DNA of 64,000 nt from Cyanobium sp. FACHB-13342 (GCF_014697415.1 NZ_JACJRT010000007.1:62001-126000), one strand, 5' to 3'. Numbered from the stretch's first letter, positions 19,745 to 28,831 are shown. The notes: a model not told the origin generated them from the sequence alone. Made by a program: numbers and translations.

Positions 19745-20584
19745 GTGCCGATTCGCACCGCCCTGGCTGTTCTCGCGGCCACCACAGCCCTTGTCCTGAC
19801 AGGGTTGTGGGTGGGTAACAACGTCAACATGCTGCCCCTGGATGCGAGCAGCAACGCCCCCACCTACGACGCCCTGTTTAAGGTTTTATTCAGCATTGGC
19901 ACCATGCTGTTTCTCGGCATTGTGATCTTGCTTGTTTACAGCATGTTTCGATTCCGACGCAGGGCTGGCGACTTCAGTGATGGCCTCGCCATCGAAGGCA
20001 ATCTGCCCCTTGAGATCGTCTGGACCGCCATTCCCGCAGTCGTCGTCTTGTTCGTCGGCATTTACAGCTACGACATCTACGAGCGCATGGGCGGCATGGT
20101 GGCCCTCAACGACCACTCCGCCATGGATCACATGGCCATGGACCACTCGGTGCAACAAGCCCAGGCCCCTGGTCGGGTTTGGGGTGGGATCGGAGCCGCC
20201 GGCATGGACGCCGCCCCCAGCGGGCCGGTGCTGCCCGTGGAGGTCACCGCCATGCAGTTCGCCTTCATCTTTCACTACCCCGACGCCCAGATCACCAGCG
20301 GGGAGCTGCACGTTCCCACCGGCCAACAGGTAGAGCTGCACATGGAGGCCCGCGACGTGATCCATGCCTTCTGGGTTCCCCAGTTCCGCCTCAAGCAGGA
20401 CGTGATCCCCGGACAGCCGACCGTGTTGTCGTTCACCGCCACCAAGGCGGGCACCTATCCGATCGTGTGCGCCGAACTGTGCGGGCCCTACCACGGGGGC
20501 ATGCGCTCCAATGTGGTGGTGCATGAGCCCGAGGCCTACGACGCCTGGCTGCAACAGAACAGCCCCATCCGCACCACCACCTGA
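19745..20584 (+). CDS. ctaC: Cytochrome c oxidase subunit II
   Basis: This subunit carries the CuA centre that receives electrons from cytochrome c or plastocyanin. The 279-residue product has two N-terminal membrane helices (about 5-22 and 45-67) and a C-terminal cupredoxin domain. The CuA motif CAELCGPYHGGM starts at C242, with C246, H250 and M253 as further ligands. Between helix 2 and the cupredoxin domain is an unusual DHSAMDHMAMDHS segment (123-135). GTG 19745 is used because the upstream frame is polar and lacks homology. It starts the ctaCDE operon. Confidence 0.96.
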   Translation: MPIRTALAVLAATTALVLTGLWVGNNVNMLPLDASSNAPTYDALFKVLFSIGTMLFLGIVILLVYSMFRFRRRAGDFSDGLAIEGNLPLEIVWTAIPAVVVLFVGIYSYDIYERMGGMVALNDHSAMDHMAMDHSVQQAQAPGRVWGGIGAAGMDAAPSGPVLPVEVTAMQFAFIFHYPDAQITSGELHVPTGQQVELHMEARDVIHAFWVPQFRLKQDVIPGQPTVLSFTATKAGTYPIVCAELCGPYHGGMRSNVVVHEPEAYDAWLQQNSPIRTTT

Positions 20585-20590
20585 GACGCC

Positions 20591-22225
20591 ATGACCCTCG
20601 CCAATCCGAGCGACTTCAACGGCAGCCTCCAACCCCAGGGCTGGCTGCGGTATTTCAGCTTCAGCCTCGACCACAAGGTGATCGGGCTGCAGTATCTGGT
20701 GTGCGGCTTCCTCTTTTATCTGGTGGGCGGTGCCCTGGCCGGAGCCATTCGCACGGAACTGGCGACGCCGCTCTCCGATTTCATGCCAAGGGACACCTAC
20801 AACGAGGTGCTGACCCTGCACGGCACGGTGATGATCTTTCTCTGGATCGTGCCGGTGGTGAACGGGGCGTTCGGCAATTACCTGATCCCCTTCTACGTCG
20901 GGGCCCGTGACATGGCCTTCCCGCGGCTGAACGCCGTGGCCTTCTGGCTGATCCCTCCGGCAGGCATCCTGCTGATCAGCAGCTACTTCATTGCCGGGGC
21001 CGCCGCCCAGTCGGGCTGGACCGCCTACCCGCCCCTGAGCCTCACCACACCGGCCGCAGGCCAGGTGGTGTGGATTCTGAGCGTGCTGCTGCTGGGGGGT
21101 AGCTCAATCTTCGGTGGCATCAACTTCATCGCCACGATCCTCAAACTGCGTCGTCCGGGCCTCAAATTGATGCAGCTGCCGATGTACTGCTGGGCCATGC
21201 TCGGCACCAGCATCCTGGTGGTGCTGTCCACGCCGGTGCTGGCGGGCACCCTGATCCTGCTCAGCTTCGACATCATTGCCCACACGGGCTTCTTCAACCC
21301 GAGCCTGGGCGGCAACGTGGTGGTGTACCAGCACCTGTTTTGGTTCTATTCCCACCCGGCCGTTTACATCATGGTGCTGCCGGCCTTCGGCCTGGTGAGC
21401 GAGATCTTGCCGGTGCATGCCCGCAAACCCCTGTTCGGCTACACCACCATGGTGTATTCGATCATGGCCATTGTGTTTCTCGGGCTGATCGTGTGGGCCC
21501 ACCACATGTTCACCAGTGGCACCCCGCCCTGGATGCGCCTGTTCTTCACGATCGCCACCTCCTTCATTGCCGTTCCCACAGGGATCAAGTTCTTCAACTG
21601 GCTGGCCACCCTGTGGGGCGGCAAGATTGCCCTGAATTCAGCCATGCTGTTTTCCTGCGCCTTCATCGTCAACTTCGTGTTTGGTGGCATCACCGGGGTT
21701 GCCCTCGCCCAGGTGCCCTTTGACATCCACGTTCACGACACCTATTTCGTGGTAGGCCATTTCCACTACATCGTCTATGGCGGCACGGTGTTTGTCATCT
21801 TCAGTTCGCTGTATCACTGGTATCCGAAATTCACTGGCCGCCTGCTCAATGAAGATCTGGGCCGGCTCCACTTCCTGCTCACCTTCATCGGCTTCAATCT
21901 CTGTTTTGCTCCCCAGCACTGGCTTGGCCTCAATGGCATGCCCCGGCGCGTGGCGGAATACGACCCCACCTTCACCACCCTCAACCAGGTGAGCAGCGTC
22001 GGAGCCCTTTTGATGGCGATCAGCACCATCCCCCTGCTGATCAACGTGGTGGTCACAGCCCTCAACGGCAAGCCCGCCGGCGATAACCCCTGGAATGCCC
22101 TCACCCCCGAATGGCTCACCAGTTCGCCGCCGCCGGTGGAAAACTGGATTGGCGAAGCCCCGCTGGTCACCGAGCCCTACGGCTACGGCCAGCACCACGG
22201 GCAGCCCCAGGAGGTGAAGGCATGA
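20591..22225 (+). CDS. ctaD: Cytochrome c oxidase subunit I
   Basis: This is the catalytic subunit with heme a, heme a3 and CuB. The 544-residue product has about twelve membrane helices. Landmarks are LHGTVMIFLWIVP (heme a ligand His), WFYSHPAVYIMVLPAFG (CuB His with the cross-linked Tyr), WAHHMFTSG (two CuB His) and HDTYFVVGHFHYIVYGG (heme a3 and heme a His). All catalytic His residues are visible, so this is an active A-type oxidase. It lies 6 bases after ctaC and overlaps ctaE by 4. Confidence 0.98.
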   Translation: MTLANPSDFNGSLQPQGWLRYFSFSLDHKVIGLQYLVCGFLFYLVGGALAGAIRTELATPLSDFMPRDTYNEVLTLHGTVMIFLWIVPVVNGAFGNYLIPFYVGARDMAFPRLNAVAFWLIPPAGILLISSYFIAGAAAQSGWTAYPPLSLTTPAAGQVVWILSVLLLGGSSIFGGINFIATILKLRRPGLKLMQLPMYCWAMLGTSILVVLSTPVLAGTLILLSFDIIAHTGFFNPSLGGNVVVYQHLFWFYSHPAVYIMVLPAFGLVSEILPVHARKPLFGYTTMVYSIMAIVFLGLIVWAHHMFTSGTPPWMRLFFTIATSFIAVPTGIKFFNWLATLWGGKIALNSAMLFSCAFIVNFVFGGITGVALAQVPFDIHVHDTYFVVGHFHYIVYGGTVFVIFSSLYHWYPKFTGRLLNEDLGRLHFLLTFIGFNLCFAPQHWLGLNGMPRRVAEYDPTFTTLNQVSSVGALLMAISTIPLLINVVVTALNGKPAGDNPWNALTPEWLTSSPPPVENWIGEAPLVTEPYGYGQHHGQPQEVKA

Positions 22226-22854
22226 CCAGCACCGCTCCCCTCCAGGATTCCGGCAGCCCCAACCTGAGTCCCGACGCCAGCCACGCCGCAGCGGCCGGCC
22301 AGGACCATGCCGAGCATGGCGATTTTCGTCTGTTTGGCCTGGCCACCTTCCTGGTGGCCGATGGCATGACCTTTGCGGGCTTCTTCGCCGCCTATCTCAC
22401 CTTCCGGGCCGTCAACCCCCTGCAGGAAGGGAGCACCTACGAACTGGAGCTGCTGCTCCCCACGATCAACACCGTGGTGCTGATCATCAGCAGCTTCACC
22501 TTCCACCGGGCCGGCAAGGAATGCCGAGGCGGAAACCTGGGGGCCAGCCGTCTTTGGCTGGCCATCACCGGTGCCTTGGGGGCGATCTTTCTGGCAGGCC
22601 AGATGGTGGAGTACTTCAGCCTGCCCTTCAGCCTCACCGACAATCTGTTCGCCAGCACCTTCTATGCCCTCACCGGCTTCCACGGCTTGCACGTGACCCT
22701 CGGGGTGATTTGCATCGCCATCGTGGCCCTGCAAACCCGCCGCGGCGGCCGCATCAGCGCCAGCGATCACTTCGGCCTCGAGGCGGCCGAGCTCTACTGG
22801 CACTTCGTGGATGGCATCTGGGTGGTGCTCTACGGAATTCTCTATCTGCTCTGA
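22222..22854 (+). CDS. ctaE: Cytochrome c oxidase subunit III
   Basis: This is the structural subunit III of the aa3-type oxidase. The 210-residue product has about five membrane helices, as in the shorter cyanobacterial form. Typical segments are FGLATFLVADGMTFAGFFAAYLTF, the carboxylate-bearing GQMVEYFSLPFSL, and FYALTGFHGLHVTLGVI, ending in AAELYWHFVDGIWVVLYGILYL. The ATG overlaps the ctaD stop (ATGA), so expression is coupled. Confidence 0.97.
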   Translation: MTSTAPLQDSGSPNLSPDASHAAAAGQDHAEHGDFRLFGLATFLVADGMTFAGFFAAYLTFRAVNPLQEGSTYELELLLPTINTVVLIISSFTFHRAGKECRGGNLGASRLWLAITGALGAIFLAGQMVEYFSLPFSLTDNLFASTFYALTGFHGLHVTLGVICIAIVALQTRRGGRISASDHFGLEAAELYWHFVDGIWVVLYGILYLL

Positions 22855-22954
22855 AAGCGATCAGATCCGCAGTGTCTTCACCCTGACGCGGGTGGCGATT
22901 TTCGGCACACTCGGCAGAATCGATTCAATTCACTGAAGAGGGCAGGCAAGCGCC

Positions 22955-23341
22955 ATGGCGGCCAGGACGGGCGACAGCCCACCGGAAATGCTGGAAGGCC
23001 AGGCCCTGCTGGATCGGGCCCGGGCCCTGAGCGATCGCCCCGAGGATCAGATTGCCCGGGCCTGTGGCTACGTGGGTCCGAGTGGTCGGGTGCTGAAAAA
23101 GAGTTTTTACCGAGCCCTGGTGGCCGCCAAGGGCTACCACCTCCCCACCAGCCCCAGCGGCCGCGGCAGTGGTGGAGGGAAAGGCCGGCAAGCGGAATTC
23201 CGCACCCGCGTGCATGGCAATGGCAACCTGCTGATTGGCCAGGCCTACACCCGCCGGCTGGGACTGGAGCCCGGCCAGGAATTCCGGATCGAAATTCACC
23301 GGGACACCGGCTCCATCTGGCTCCTGCCCCTGGAGAACTAG
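22955..23341 (+). CDS. cyAbrB-family transcriptional regulator
   Basis: This is a cyanobacterial AbrB-like DNA-binding protein. The group acts as global regulators of carbon/nitrogen balance and hydrogenase genes in other cyanobacteria. The 128-residue product opens with LEGQALLDRARALSDRPEDQIARACGY. A Gly/Ser-rich hinge (about 66-78) follows, and then the AbrB swapped-hairpin region FRTRVHGNGNLLIGQAYTRRLGLEPGQEFRIEI. Two cyAbrB copies are usual per genome; I cannot say which one this is. It is monocistronic, in a gap after ctaE. Confidence 0.88.
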   Translation: MAARTGDSPPEMLEGQALLDRARALSDRPEDQIARACGYVGPSGRVLKKSFYRALVAAKGYHLPTSPSGRGSGGGKGRQAEFRTRVHGNGNLLIGQAYTRRLGLEPGQEFRIEIHRDTGSIWLLPLEN

Positions 23342-23403
23342 GAGCCCCTTCGCCCTCGCCCTGTCCTCTCGCTCAGCCCTCGGCGGTCTGCCGTCGCCGG
23401 TCT

Positions 23404-23979
23404 TCAGTCATCGCCATGAAAGCGGGCACTGAAGGCCAGCAAGTCGATGCCGCTGAACAGGAAGCTGATCCCCACCAGCACGCCAATCACCCAAAGCAGG
23501 CCCCAAGCCTGCATGGTGACGATCAATAGGCCAAGGATCAGGGTGACGATGCCATTGAGCAGGCCCCACCCCCAGCCCCGCATCTGGGTGTGTCCCAGGG
23601 ACATCAGGATCGACACCACGCCCTCCAAGATGAAGACAAGGCCGATGGCAAAGGCGAGGCTGGCCACCACCACGCCGCCGTCCAGCGGACCGCCGCGGAA
23701 CTGTTGAATCATCCAGGCCCCCACCACGATGAACAGGGTGGAGATCACCAGGCGCCAGAAGCAGTACCAACGCCCCAGCTGGCGCGAGCGGGCCAGATTG
23801 CTCACCCAGCCCACGATGCCGCCCACCAGGAAGGACACCGCCACGATCACGGTGATCCAGGCCGAGGCCACCACCGGAAAGATCAGGGCCAGCACACCCA
23901 GTACCAGCATCAGCACCCCCTCAAACAGGGTGAAGGCCTTGAGTCCCGCGCCATTGGGGGACAGCAAACTTGAGCCCAT
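23404..23979 (-). CDS. HdeD-like DUF308 membrane protein
   Basis: The 191-residue product is an integral membrane protein of the HdeD/DUF308 type, linked to acid resistance in enterics but of unknown role in cyanobacteria. It has six hydrophobic segments in three paired repeats, typical of the family, including LFEGVLMLVLGVLALIFPVVA, VVGAWMIQQFRGG and LLNGIVTLILGLLIV. A short acidic tail ends it. The start is ATG 23979. It is convergent with the cyAbrB gene and on the same strand as ribE. Confidence 0.85.
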   Translation of the reverse strand: MGSSLLSPNGAGLKAFTLFEGVLMLVLGVLALIFPVVASAWITVIVAVSFLVGGIVGWVSNLARSRQLGRWYCFWRLVISTLFIVVGAWMIQQFRGGPLDGGVVVASLAFAIGLVFILEGVVSILMSLGHTQMRGWGWGLLNGIVTLILGLLIVTMQAWGLLWVIGVLVGISFLFSGIDLLAFSARFHGDD

Positions 23980-24038
23980 CCGTGTGCAACCGACGTCACC
24001 CGGACCGTAGTCACGCCATCGGCAGGCGTCAGCCTGGC

Positions 24039-24710
24039 TCAGACCCAGCCGTGGTCGGCCAGCCAGGCACCACTGATCGACTCCCCAGCCGGGCCAGCGG
24101 CGGCGCCGGCGGCCGACAGCAGACGTTCGGTGTATTTCGCCAACAGATCGGCTTCCAGGTTGACCCCATCGCCCACGGCTAGCTGGGCCAGGGTGGTGCT
24201 GGCCCAGGTGTGGGGAATCACGGCGATCCAGAAGCCGGCACCACTGGGCTCGCAGCCCGCCACCGTCAGGCTGATGCCATCGACGGCAACACTCGCCTTC
24301 TCGCAGATGTAGCGGCCATAGGCGGGGTCACTCCAGCCCAGCTCCAGGCGCCAGGAGGCCGGCTGGCGGGCAATGGCGCGCACCACCCCCAAGCCGTCCA
24401 CATGGCCGCTCACCAGATGGCCGCCGAGGCGATCGGCCAGGCGCAGGGCGGGCTCCAGATTCACCGCCCCACCCCGATCCGCCTTGGCCGCGAGGGTGGT
24501 GCGCCCGAGGGTTTCCTCACTCACATCGGCGCGAAAACCATGGGCCAGGCGCTCAGCCACGGTGAGGCAGACCCCATCCACCGCCACGCTGTCCCCCAGG
24601 GCCAGGCTCTGGGGCCCCCAGTCCCCTGCGGCGGCTAGCGACCACTGCACCTGCACCCCGCGGGGACTGCGGCGGATCACCCCTGTGGCCTGCACCAGCC
24701 CGGTAAACAT
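24039..24710 (-). CDS. ribE: Riboflavin synthase alpha subunit
   Basis: This enzyme dismutates two 6,7-dimethyl-8-ribityllumazines to riboflavin. The 223-residue product shows the two-fold repeat of the family. Repeat one starts MFTGLVQATGVI and includes GDSVAVDGVCLTV and LGGHLVSGHVDG. Repeat two has YICEKASVAVDGISLTV and IPHTWASTTL, ending near VNLEADLLAKYTERLL. The start at ATG 24710 is the canonical MFTG. A longer frame runs antisense through the next gene. No FMN riboswitch is visible in the 64-base gap to the divergent gene. Confidence 0.97.
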   Translation of the reverse strand: MFTGLVQATGVIRRSPRGVQVQWSLAAAGDWGPQSLALGDSVAVDGVCLTVAERLAHGFRADVSEETLGRTTLAAKADRGGAVNLEPALRLADRLGGHLVSGHVDGLGVVRAIARQPASWRLELGWSDPAYGRYICEKASVAVDGISLTVAGCEPSGAGFWIAVIPHTWASTTLAQLAVGDGVNLEADLLAKYTERLLSAAGAAAGPAGESISGAWLADHGWV

Positions 24711-24742
24711 CCGCCGTCCAGCCCAGGAAGAACCAATCTGGC

Positions 24743-24748
24743 CATAAT
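24743..24748 (+). promoter_or_regulatory. Candidate -10 box (CATAAT)
   Basis: CATAAT lies 27 bases before the DUF151 start, in the short divergent region with ribE. It resembles the petC box. No -35 is visible. Confidence 0.35.
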
Positions 24749-24774
24749 CGGACAAAGGGCTCGGCGGGCAAGCG

Positions 24775-25428
24775 ATGGTCGAGATGCGCGTTGCCGGAAT
24801 TGGCCTGGATGCGGCCAGTCGCAGCCCGATCGTGCTGTTGCGCGATCCTTCGGGCCGGCGCCAGGTGCCGATCTGGATCGACCAGGCCCAGGCCCAGAAC
24901 ATCCTGGCCGGCCTCAGTGACGAGCCGCCGCCGCGGCCCCTCAGCCACGACCTGATGGCCGCCCTGATCGACGCGGGCGGGCTGCGGCTCGACCGGGTGG
25001 TGATCCACACGATTGAGGACAGCACCTTCCGGGCCGTGCTGAAACTGCTCCCCGCCCAGACCGCTGGCGCCGGGGAGACCGGGCCTGGGGATTCCGGTTC
25101 TGGCGACGCCAAACCCGCCACCAGCCTGGAGCTGGATGCCCGGCCCAGCGACGCCATCGCCCTGGCCCTGCGCACCCACAGCCCCATCTGGATGCTGGAG
25201 GAAGTGGTGGCCGATGCCTCCATCCCGGTGGACGCGGAGGCCGATGCGGAAGACCAGGACAACTTCCGCCGCTTCCTCGACAGCACCAGCCCGGCCGACC
25301 TGGTGCGCCATCTGCGCCAGGCCCACCCCGAGCCTGGGTCGGACACGGAAGTTGCAGCGGAAACGGAGCCTGACCCCCCCGCCACCGGCCCCGGGGAGGA
25401 GCATGACGACAGTCCCGGCGCCGGCTGA
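24775..25428 (+). CDS. DUF151 bifunctional nuclease family protein
   Basis: The 217-residue product belongs to the DUF151 (bifunctional nuclease, BFN) family. The N-terminal domain carries MRVAGIGLDAASRSPIVLLRDPSGRRQVPIWID, then LSHDLMAALIDAGG, VVIHTIEDSTFRAVL and LDARPSDAIALALR, all characteristic. A glycine-rich insert at about 96-115 and an acidic C-terminal tail of about 55 residues are outside the core. Plant and thermophile members have RNase/DNase activity; activity here is inferred. The next gene starts inside this one (26-base overlap). Confidence 0.88.
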   Translation: MVEMRVAGIGLDAASRSPIVLLRDPSGRRQVPIWIDQAQAQNILAGLSDEPPPRPLSHDLMAALIDAGGLRLDRVVIHTIEDSTFRAVLKLLPAQTAGAGETGPGDSGSGDAKPATSLELDARPSDAIALALRTHSPIWMLEEVVADASIPVDAEADAEDQDNFRRFLDSTSPADLVRHLRQAHPEPGSDTEVAAETEPDPPATGPGEEHDDSPGAG

Positions 25429-26563
25429 GCAGCGGCTGCGCCCCTTCGGCGCCGGGCCGCCCGTTTCGGCCTTCAGCCTGGGCACCATGCGCGCCCTGGG
25501 CAGCCCGGCCCAAATGGAGGCGGTGCTGCGGGCCGCCCTGGCCGCTGGCATCAACCATCTGGAGACGGCCCCGGCCTACGGCCCCGCCGAAATCTTTCTC
25601 GGCCAGGCCCTCACCGCCCTGGCCCGGGACAACCTGGCCCCCCCGGGGGGCTGGCGCATCACGAGCAAGCTGCTGCCTGGGCCCGATCTGGCCACCGCCC
25701 AGGGGCAGCTGGGCGCCATCCTGCAGCGTCTGGGCCCAGGCCCGCTCACCAACCTGGCGGTACACGGCCTCAACACCCCCGAGCACCTGGACTGGGCCCT
25801 GCGGGGCCCCGGCGCCAAGCTGCTGACCTGGGCCCGCGGCGAAGGACTGGTGGGCCAGGTGGGCTTCACCAGCCACGGCAGTCCGGAGCTGATCGAAGCG
25901 GCCCTGGCATCCGGGACCTTCAGCTTCTGCAGCCTGCACCTGCATCTGTTCGACCAGACCCGCCTGCCCCTGGCCCGCGCCGCCCTGGCCGGCGGCATCG
26001 GCGTGCTGGCCATTTCCCCCGCCGACAAGGGGGGGCGCCTCTACGACCCACCGCCTGAACTCCTGGCCGACTGCGCCCCGTTCCACCCCCTGGAGCTGGC
26101 CTACCGCTTCCTGCTGGATCAGGGGATCTCCACCCTGAGCCTGGGGGCTGAGCAGCCGGGGGATCTGGCCTGGGCCGCCACCATCGCCACAGAGCCCGCA
26201 GCCTGGCTCAGCCCTGCCCACCAGCAGGCCCTGGCCAGGCTCGACGCCGCCGGCCGCCAGCGGCTGGGGGCCGAGCGCTGCGGCCAGTGCCGGGCCTGCC
26301 TGCCCTGCCCCAACGGCGTGCCGATCCCCGAACTGCTGCGCCTGCGCAACCTGGCCGTGGGCCACGGCATGGAGGCGTTTGCCGGTGAGCGCTACAACCT
26401 GATCGGCCGCGCCGGCCACTGGTGGGAGGAGCGCCAGGCCGAGGCCTGCCAGGCCTGTGGAGCCTGCCTGCCCCGCTGCCCCCACGAGCTGCCGATCCCG
26501 GCGCTGCTGGCCGACACCCACCGGCGCCTGGCCGCCGCTCCGCGGCGGCGGCTCTGGGGCTAA
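25403..26563 (+). CDS. Aldo/keto reductase with C-terminal 4Fe-4S domain
   Basis: The 386-residue product fuses an aldo/keto reductase barrel to a ferredoxin-like tail. The barrel has FSLGTMRALG, LETAPAYGPAE (catalytic Tyr), ITSKL (Lys) and LAVHGLN (His). The tail carries two Cys clusters, CGQCRACLPC near 293-302 and CQACGACLPRCP near 349-360, the second a classic CxxCxxCxxxCP site. Such fusions are known as predicted oxidoreductases; the physiological substrate is unknown. The ATG at 25403 has a strong GGGGAGGA ribosome-binding sequence inside the preceding gene. Confidence 0.87.
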   Translation: MTTVPAPAEQRLRPFGAGPPVSAFSLGTMRALGSPAQMEAVLRAALAAGINHLETAPAYGPAEIFLGQALTALARDNLAPPGGWRITSKLLPGPDLATAQGQLGAILQRLGPGPLTNLAVHGLNTPEHLDWALRGPGAKLLTWARGEGLVGQVGFTSHGSPELIEAALASGTFSFCSLHLHLFDQTRLPLARAALAGGIGVLAISPADKGGRLYDPPPELLADCAPFHPLELAYRFLLDQGISTLSLGAEQPGDLAWAATIATEPAAWLSPAHQQALARLDAAGRQRLGAERCGQCRACLPCPNGVPIPELLRLRNLAVGHGMEAFAGERYNLIGRAGHWWEERQAEACQACGACLPRCPHELPIPALLADTHRRLAAAPRRRLWG

Positions 26564-26641
26564 TGGGCCAAGGAGCGAGGCTGGATACTCATGGTCCTCT
26601 TCGCTACAAATTCTGTACAAGCCGTACAGGACCGCGAGAAC

Positions 26642-27670
26642 TCAGGGTCTAGGGGCGGCCGCATCCCAGAGGTTCTGCTGGGCCAGTTGCTGGGCCAGGG
26701 TCAAGGGCGGCAGGCTCCAACAGCGGTCCAGGAGGGCATCGCCGGGCAGCAGCAAGGCCGCCATGGCCGCCGGAAAACGCCGGGCCACCGGAGCCAACAC
26801 CGCCTGGGGCAGGGGCGGCACCCAGCCCTTGGCCAGCAGCGATTCAAGCAGGGACGGCTCCAGGACCGCCCCGAGCCACTCCAGCGGTGGGAGGGACGCC
26901 TGGCCAGCCTGGGCTGGGGCTGGCGCCGGCCGCAGCAGCAACTGCCAGCTGAGCGGAGCCCCGCTCTCAGGCCAGATCACCGCCAAGCGCTGGTCGCGGC
27001 GCAGCAGGGGAATCAGCCGCTGCAACGGCAGCACGGCCGCCTCGGCGTTGCCGCTGAGCAACAGGCTGAGGCCATCCCGGTCGTCGTAGGCCAGGGCCTG
27101 GGCCCGCAGCCGCTCCAGTTGCGCAAAATCCCCTTTGACAATCTCCAGGCTGATGCGGGGGCTTGACGGCAGCACCTACCGACCCCGCAGGCTGGGGTCA
27201 AGCAGCAGCGACCAGCCCTGCTGGCGGCGGGCCACCAGATCGGCACGGTTGCGCAGGGCGATCACCCAGGGGCTATAGGCCCAGGGGAAGGCCAGCTCCC
27301 CAGCCTGGCCGGCTGGGCCGAACAGCCGGGCCACCTCCGCGCTGAAGGGCGCCAGACGGGCCCAGAGCCGGGGCGCCCCAAAGGCCTGCAGCCGCTCCCG
27401 GCCCACACCACTGGCCCAGCCGTCACTCAGGGCCACCAGGCCTGGCCCAGGCTGCCCAGTTGGGAAGCCGGCCCGTTGAACCGCAGCGGGATCCGCCAGC
27501 ACCCGGGAACGCCAGGGGGGCGGTAGCTGCTTCAACCAGGCAGCCGGCAGCTCGCCCTCCACCAGCAGCAGCTCGGGACCGTTCGCAGGGCGGCAGGCGG
27601 CCAGCAGGCCGGCCGCCATGCCCAGTTGCAGGAGCTGGCGGCGGGAGAGCGATCCGGAGACAGGAGCCAT
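26642..27670 (-). pseudogene. Tat-exported substrate-binding lipoprotein, split by an in-frame amber codon
   Basis: Two open stretches in the same frame are separated only by TAG at 27178-27176. Together they would encode about 341 residues resembling an extracellular solute-binding protein. The N-terminus has twin arginines (SRRQLLQLG, R10-R11) and a lipobox ending at C26 (GLLAAC). Codons 1-164 end WSLLLDPSLRGR; after the stop the frame continues VLPSSPRISLEIVKGDF, which reads as one domain in homologues I recall. A single change in TTG would give TAG. No frameshift is needed. It may be a real nonsense mutation, a sequencing error or a readthrough product. It ends the topA operon, and no matching permease is adjacent. 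Confidence 0.75.
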
Positions 27671-27680
27671 GGCAGCGACC

Positions 27681-28823
27681 CTAAACACCGCGATTCCCCC
27701 CACCACGTTCGTCCAGACCGAGCTCGATCCGGCAGGCACGATCGCAGGCAACCGCCAGGGCCGCCGGGTCCCGGCCGGCCAGCTGCCAGAGCACGGCCAG
27801 GCCGCCCGCCCCGACGCCCTCCTTCACATAGCCGCGCTCGTAATCCCGCAGGGCCGCACAGGCACAGCCGTGGAAGCGCAGGGCCGCCACCTCGAGCCGC
27901 GGCCGCACCTGCCAGCGGGCGCCGATGCGCCCCAACAACAGCCTCAGATCGCTGGTGGGCTCCTCTGCCACCCAGGCCGTGGTCGTGACCACGAGGCGCT
28001 CCGCCAGGGCCGGCCGGGCAGCCACCGGTGCCAGAGCCAGGGCCAGGGCGAGCACGGCCGCCATCTGGCTGCCCCCGGCCAGCAGCACGGGCGTGCCCCG
28101 GGCCGCGGCGGCCGCCACCAGGCCCGTGGCGAAGGCCTGCATCGGATCCCCCACCGCCGCCAACACCGCCAGGGGATCGGCCACACCGCTCCCCCCGCCC
28201 GACAGCCCGGCCGCCGCCAGGCCCTGGCCCACCAGGGCCGCCTTGAGCGCGTGGGCGGGTTGGTGCAGGCTGCCGCTCACCAATCCGGCCGCCGCCACCC
28301 CAAGCCCCTGCAGCACGGCCAGGGCCGTGCTGGTGCCAGCCGGCACGCACTCCGCCACCACCAGGGGCTCGGTGGGATCCCAGCGCTGTCCCCACTCAGT
28401 CCCTCGCTGCAACAGGGCCACCACCCGGGCCGGATCCAGGGCCCGGCCGGTGCTGAGGCAGCGGGCCGGGCCGGCACTCTCAAAGCCGGGCAGGCGCAGG
28501 TGCGGCACCGCCGCCGCGAGGGGGCAGCCCAAATCCACCACCAGGGTGCGCTCCAGCAGGCCCAACTCCCGCAGCACCACATGGCTGATCAGGGCCGGAC
28601 TCACCCCCGCCGGCAGGGGCGGCAATGCATGGCAACGGCTGCCACCCGGCCCCTGCACCAGCAGCTCGGCATCCGCCGCCGCGGTGCCGAGCCGGGCTGT
28701 GGGCGAGGCTCCGGCGGCGGAGATTCCAGGCACCGCAGCCGTATCGGTGGCGGCGAGCAGCAGCAGGGTTCGGCTCGCCGACCAGCCCAGCTGCAGCTCC
28801 TGACGCCAGGAATCAGGGGCCAT
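27681..28823 (-). CDS. UPF0284 / CobT-like phosphoribosyltransferase family protein
   Basis: The 380-residue product belongs to the UPF0284 (TIGR00303) family, distant relatives of nicotinate-nucleotide:dimethylbenzimidazole phosphoribosyltransferase. Visible marks include LVVDLGCPLA, ECVPAGTSTALAVL, VGDPMQAFATGLV and LLAGGSQMAAVLALAL, the last resembling the CobT glycine-rich region. In cyanobacteria, which make pseudocobalamin, it may activate the lower ligand base; this is inferred. The start is ATG 28823. It lies 8 bases after DUF2232 and 10 bases before the split lipoprotein gene. Confidence 0.82.
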   Translation of the reverse strand: MAPDSWRQELQLGWSASRTLLLLAATDTAAVPGISAAGASPTARLGTAAADAELLVQGPGGSRCHALPPLPAGVSPALISHVVLRELGLLERTLVVDLGCPLAAAVPHLRLPGFESAGPARCLSTGRALDPARVVALLQRGTEWGQRWDPTEPLVVAECVPAGTSTALAVLQGLGVAAAGLVSGSLHQPAHALKAALVGQGLAAAGLSGGGSGVADPLAVLAAVGDPMQAFATGLVAAAAARGTPVLLAGGSQMAAVLALALALAPVAARPALAERLVVTTTAWVAEEPTSDLRLLLGRIGARWQVRPRLEVAALRFHGCACAALRDYERGYVKEGVGAGGLAVLWQLAGRDPAALAVACDRACRIELGLDERGGGNRGV

Positions 28824-28831
28824 CAACCCGC

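Noticed and set aside
24711-24774. FMN riboswitch before ribE
   Set aside because: The gap is only 64 bases and lacks the conserved RFN stems.
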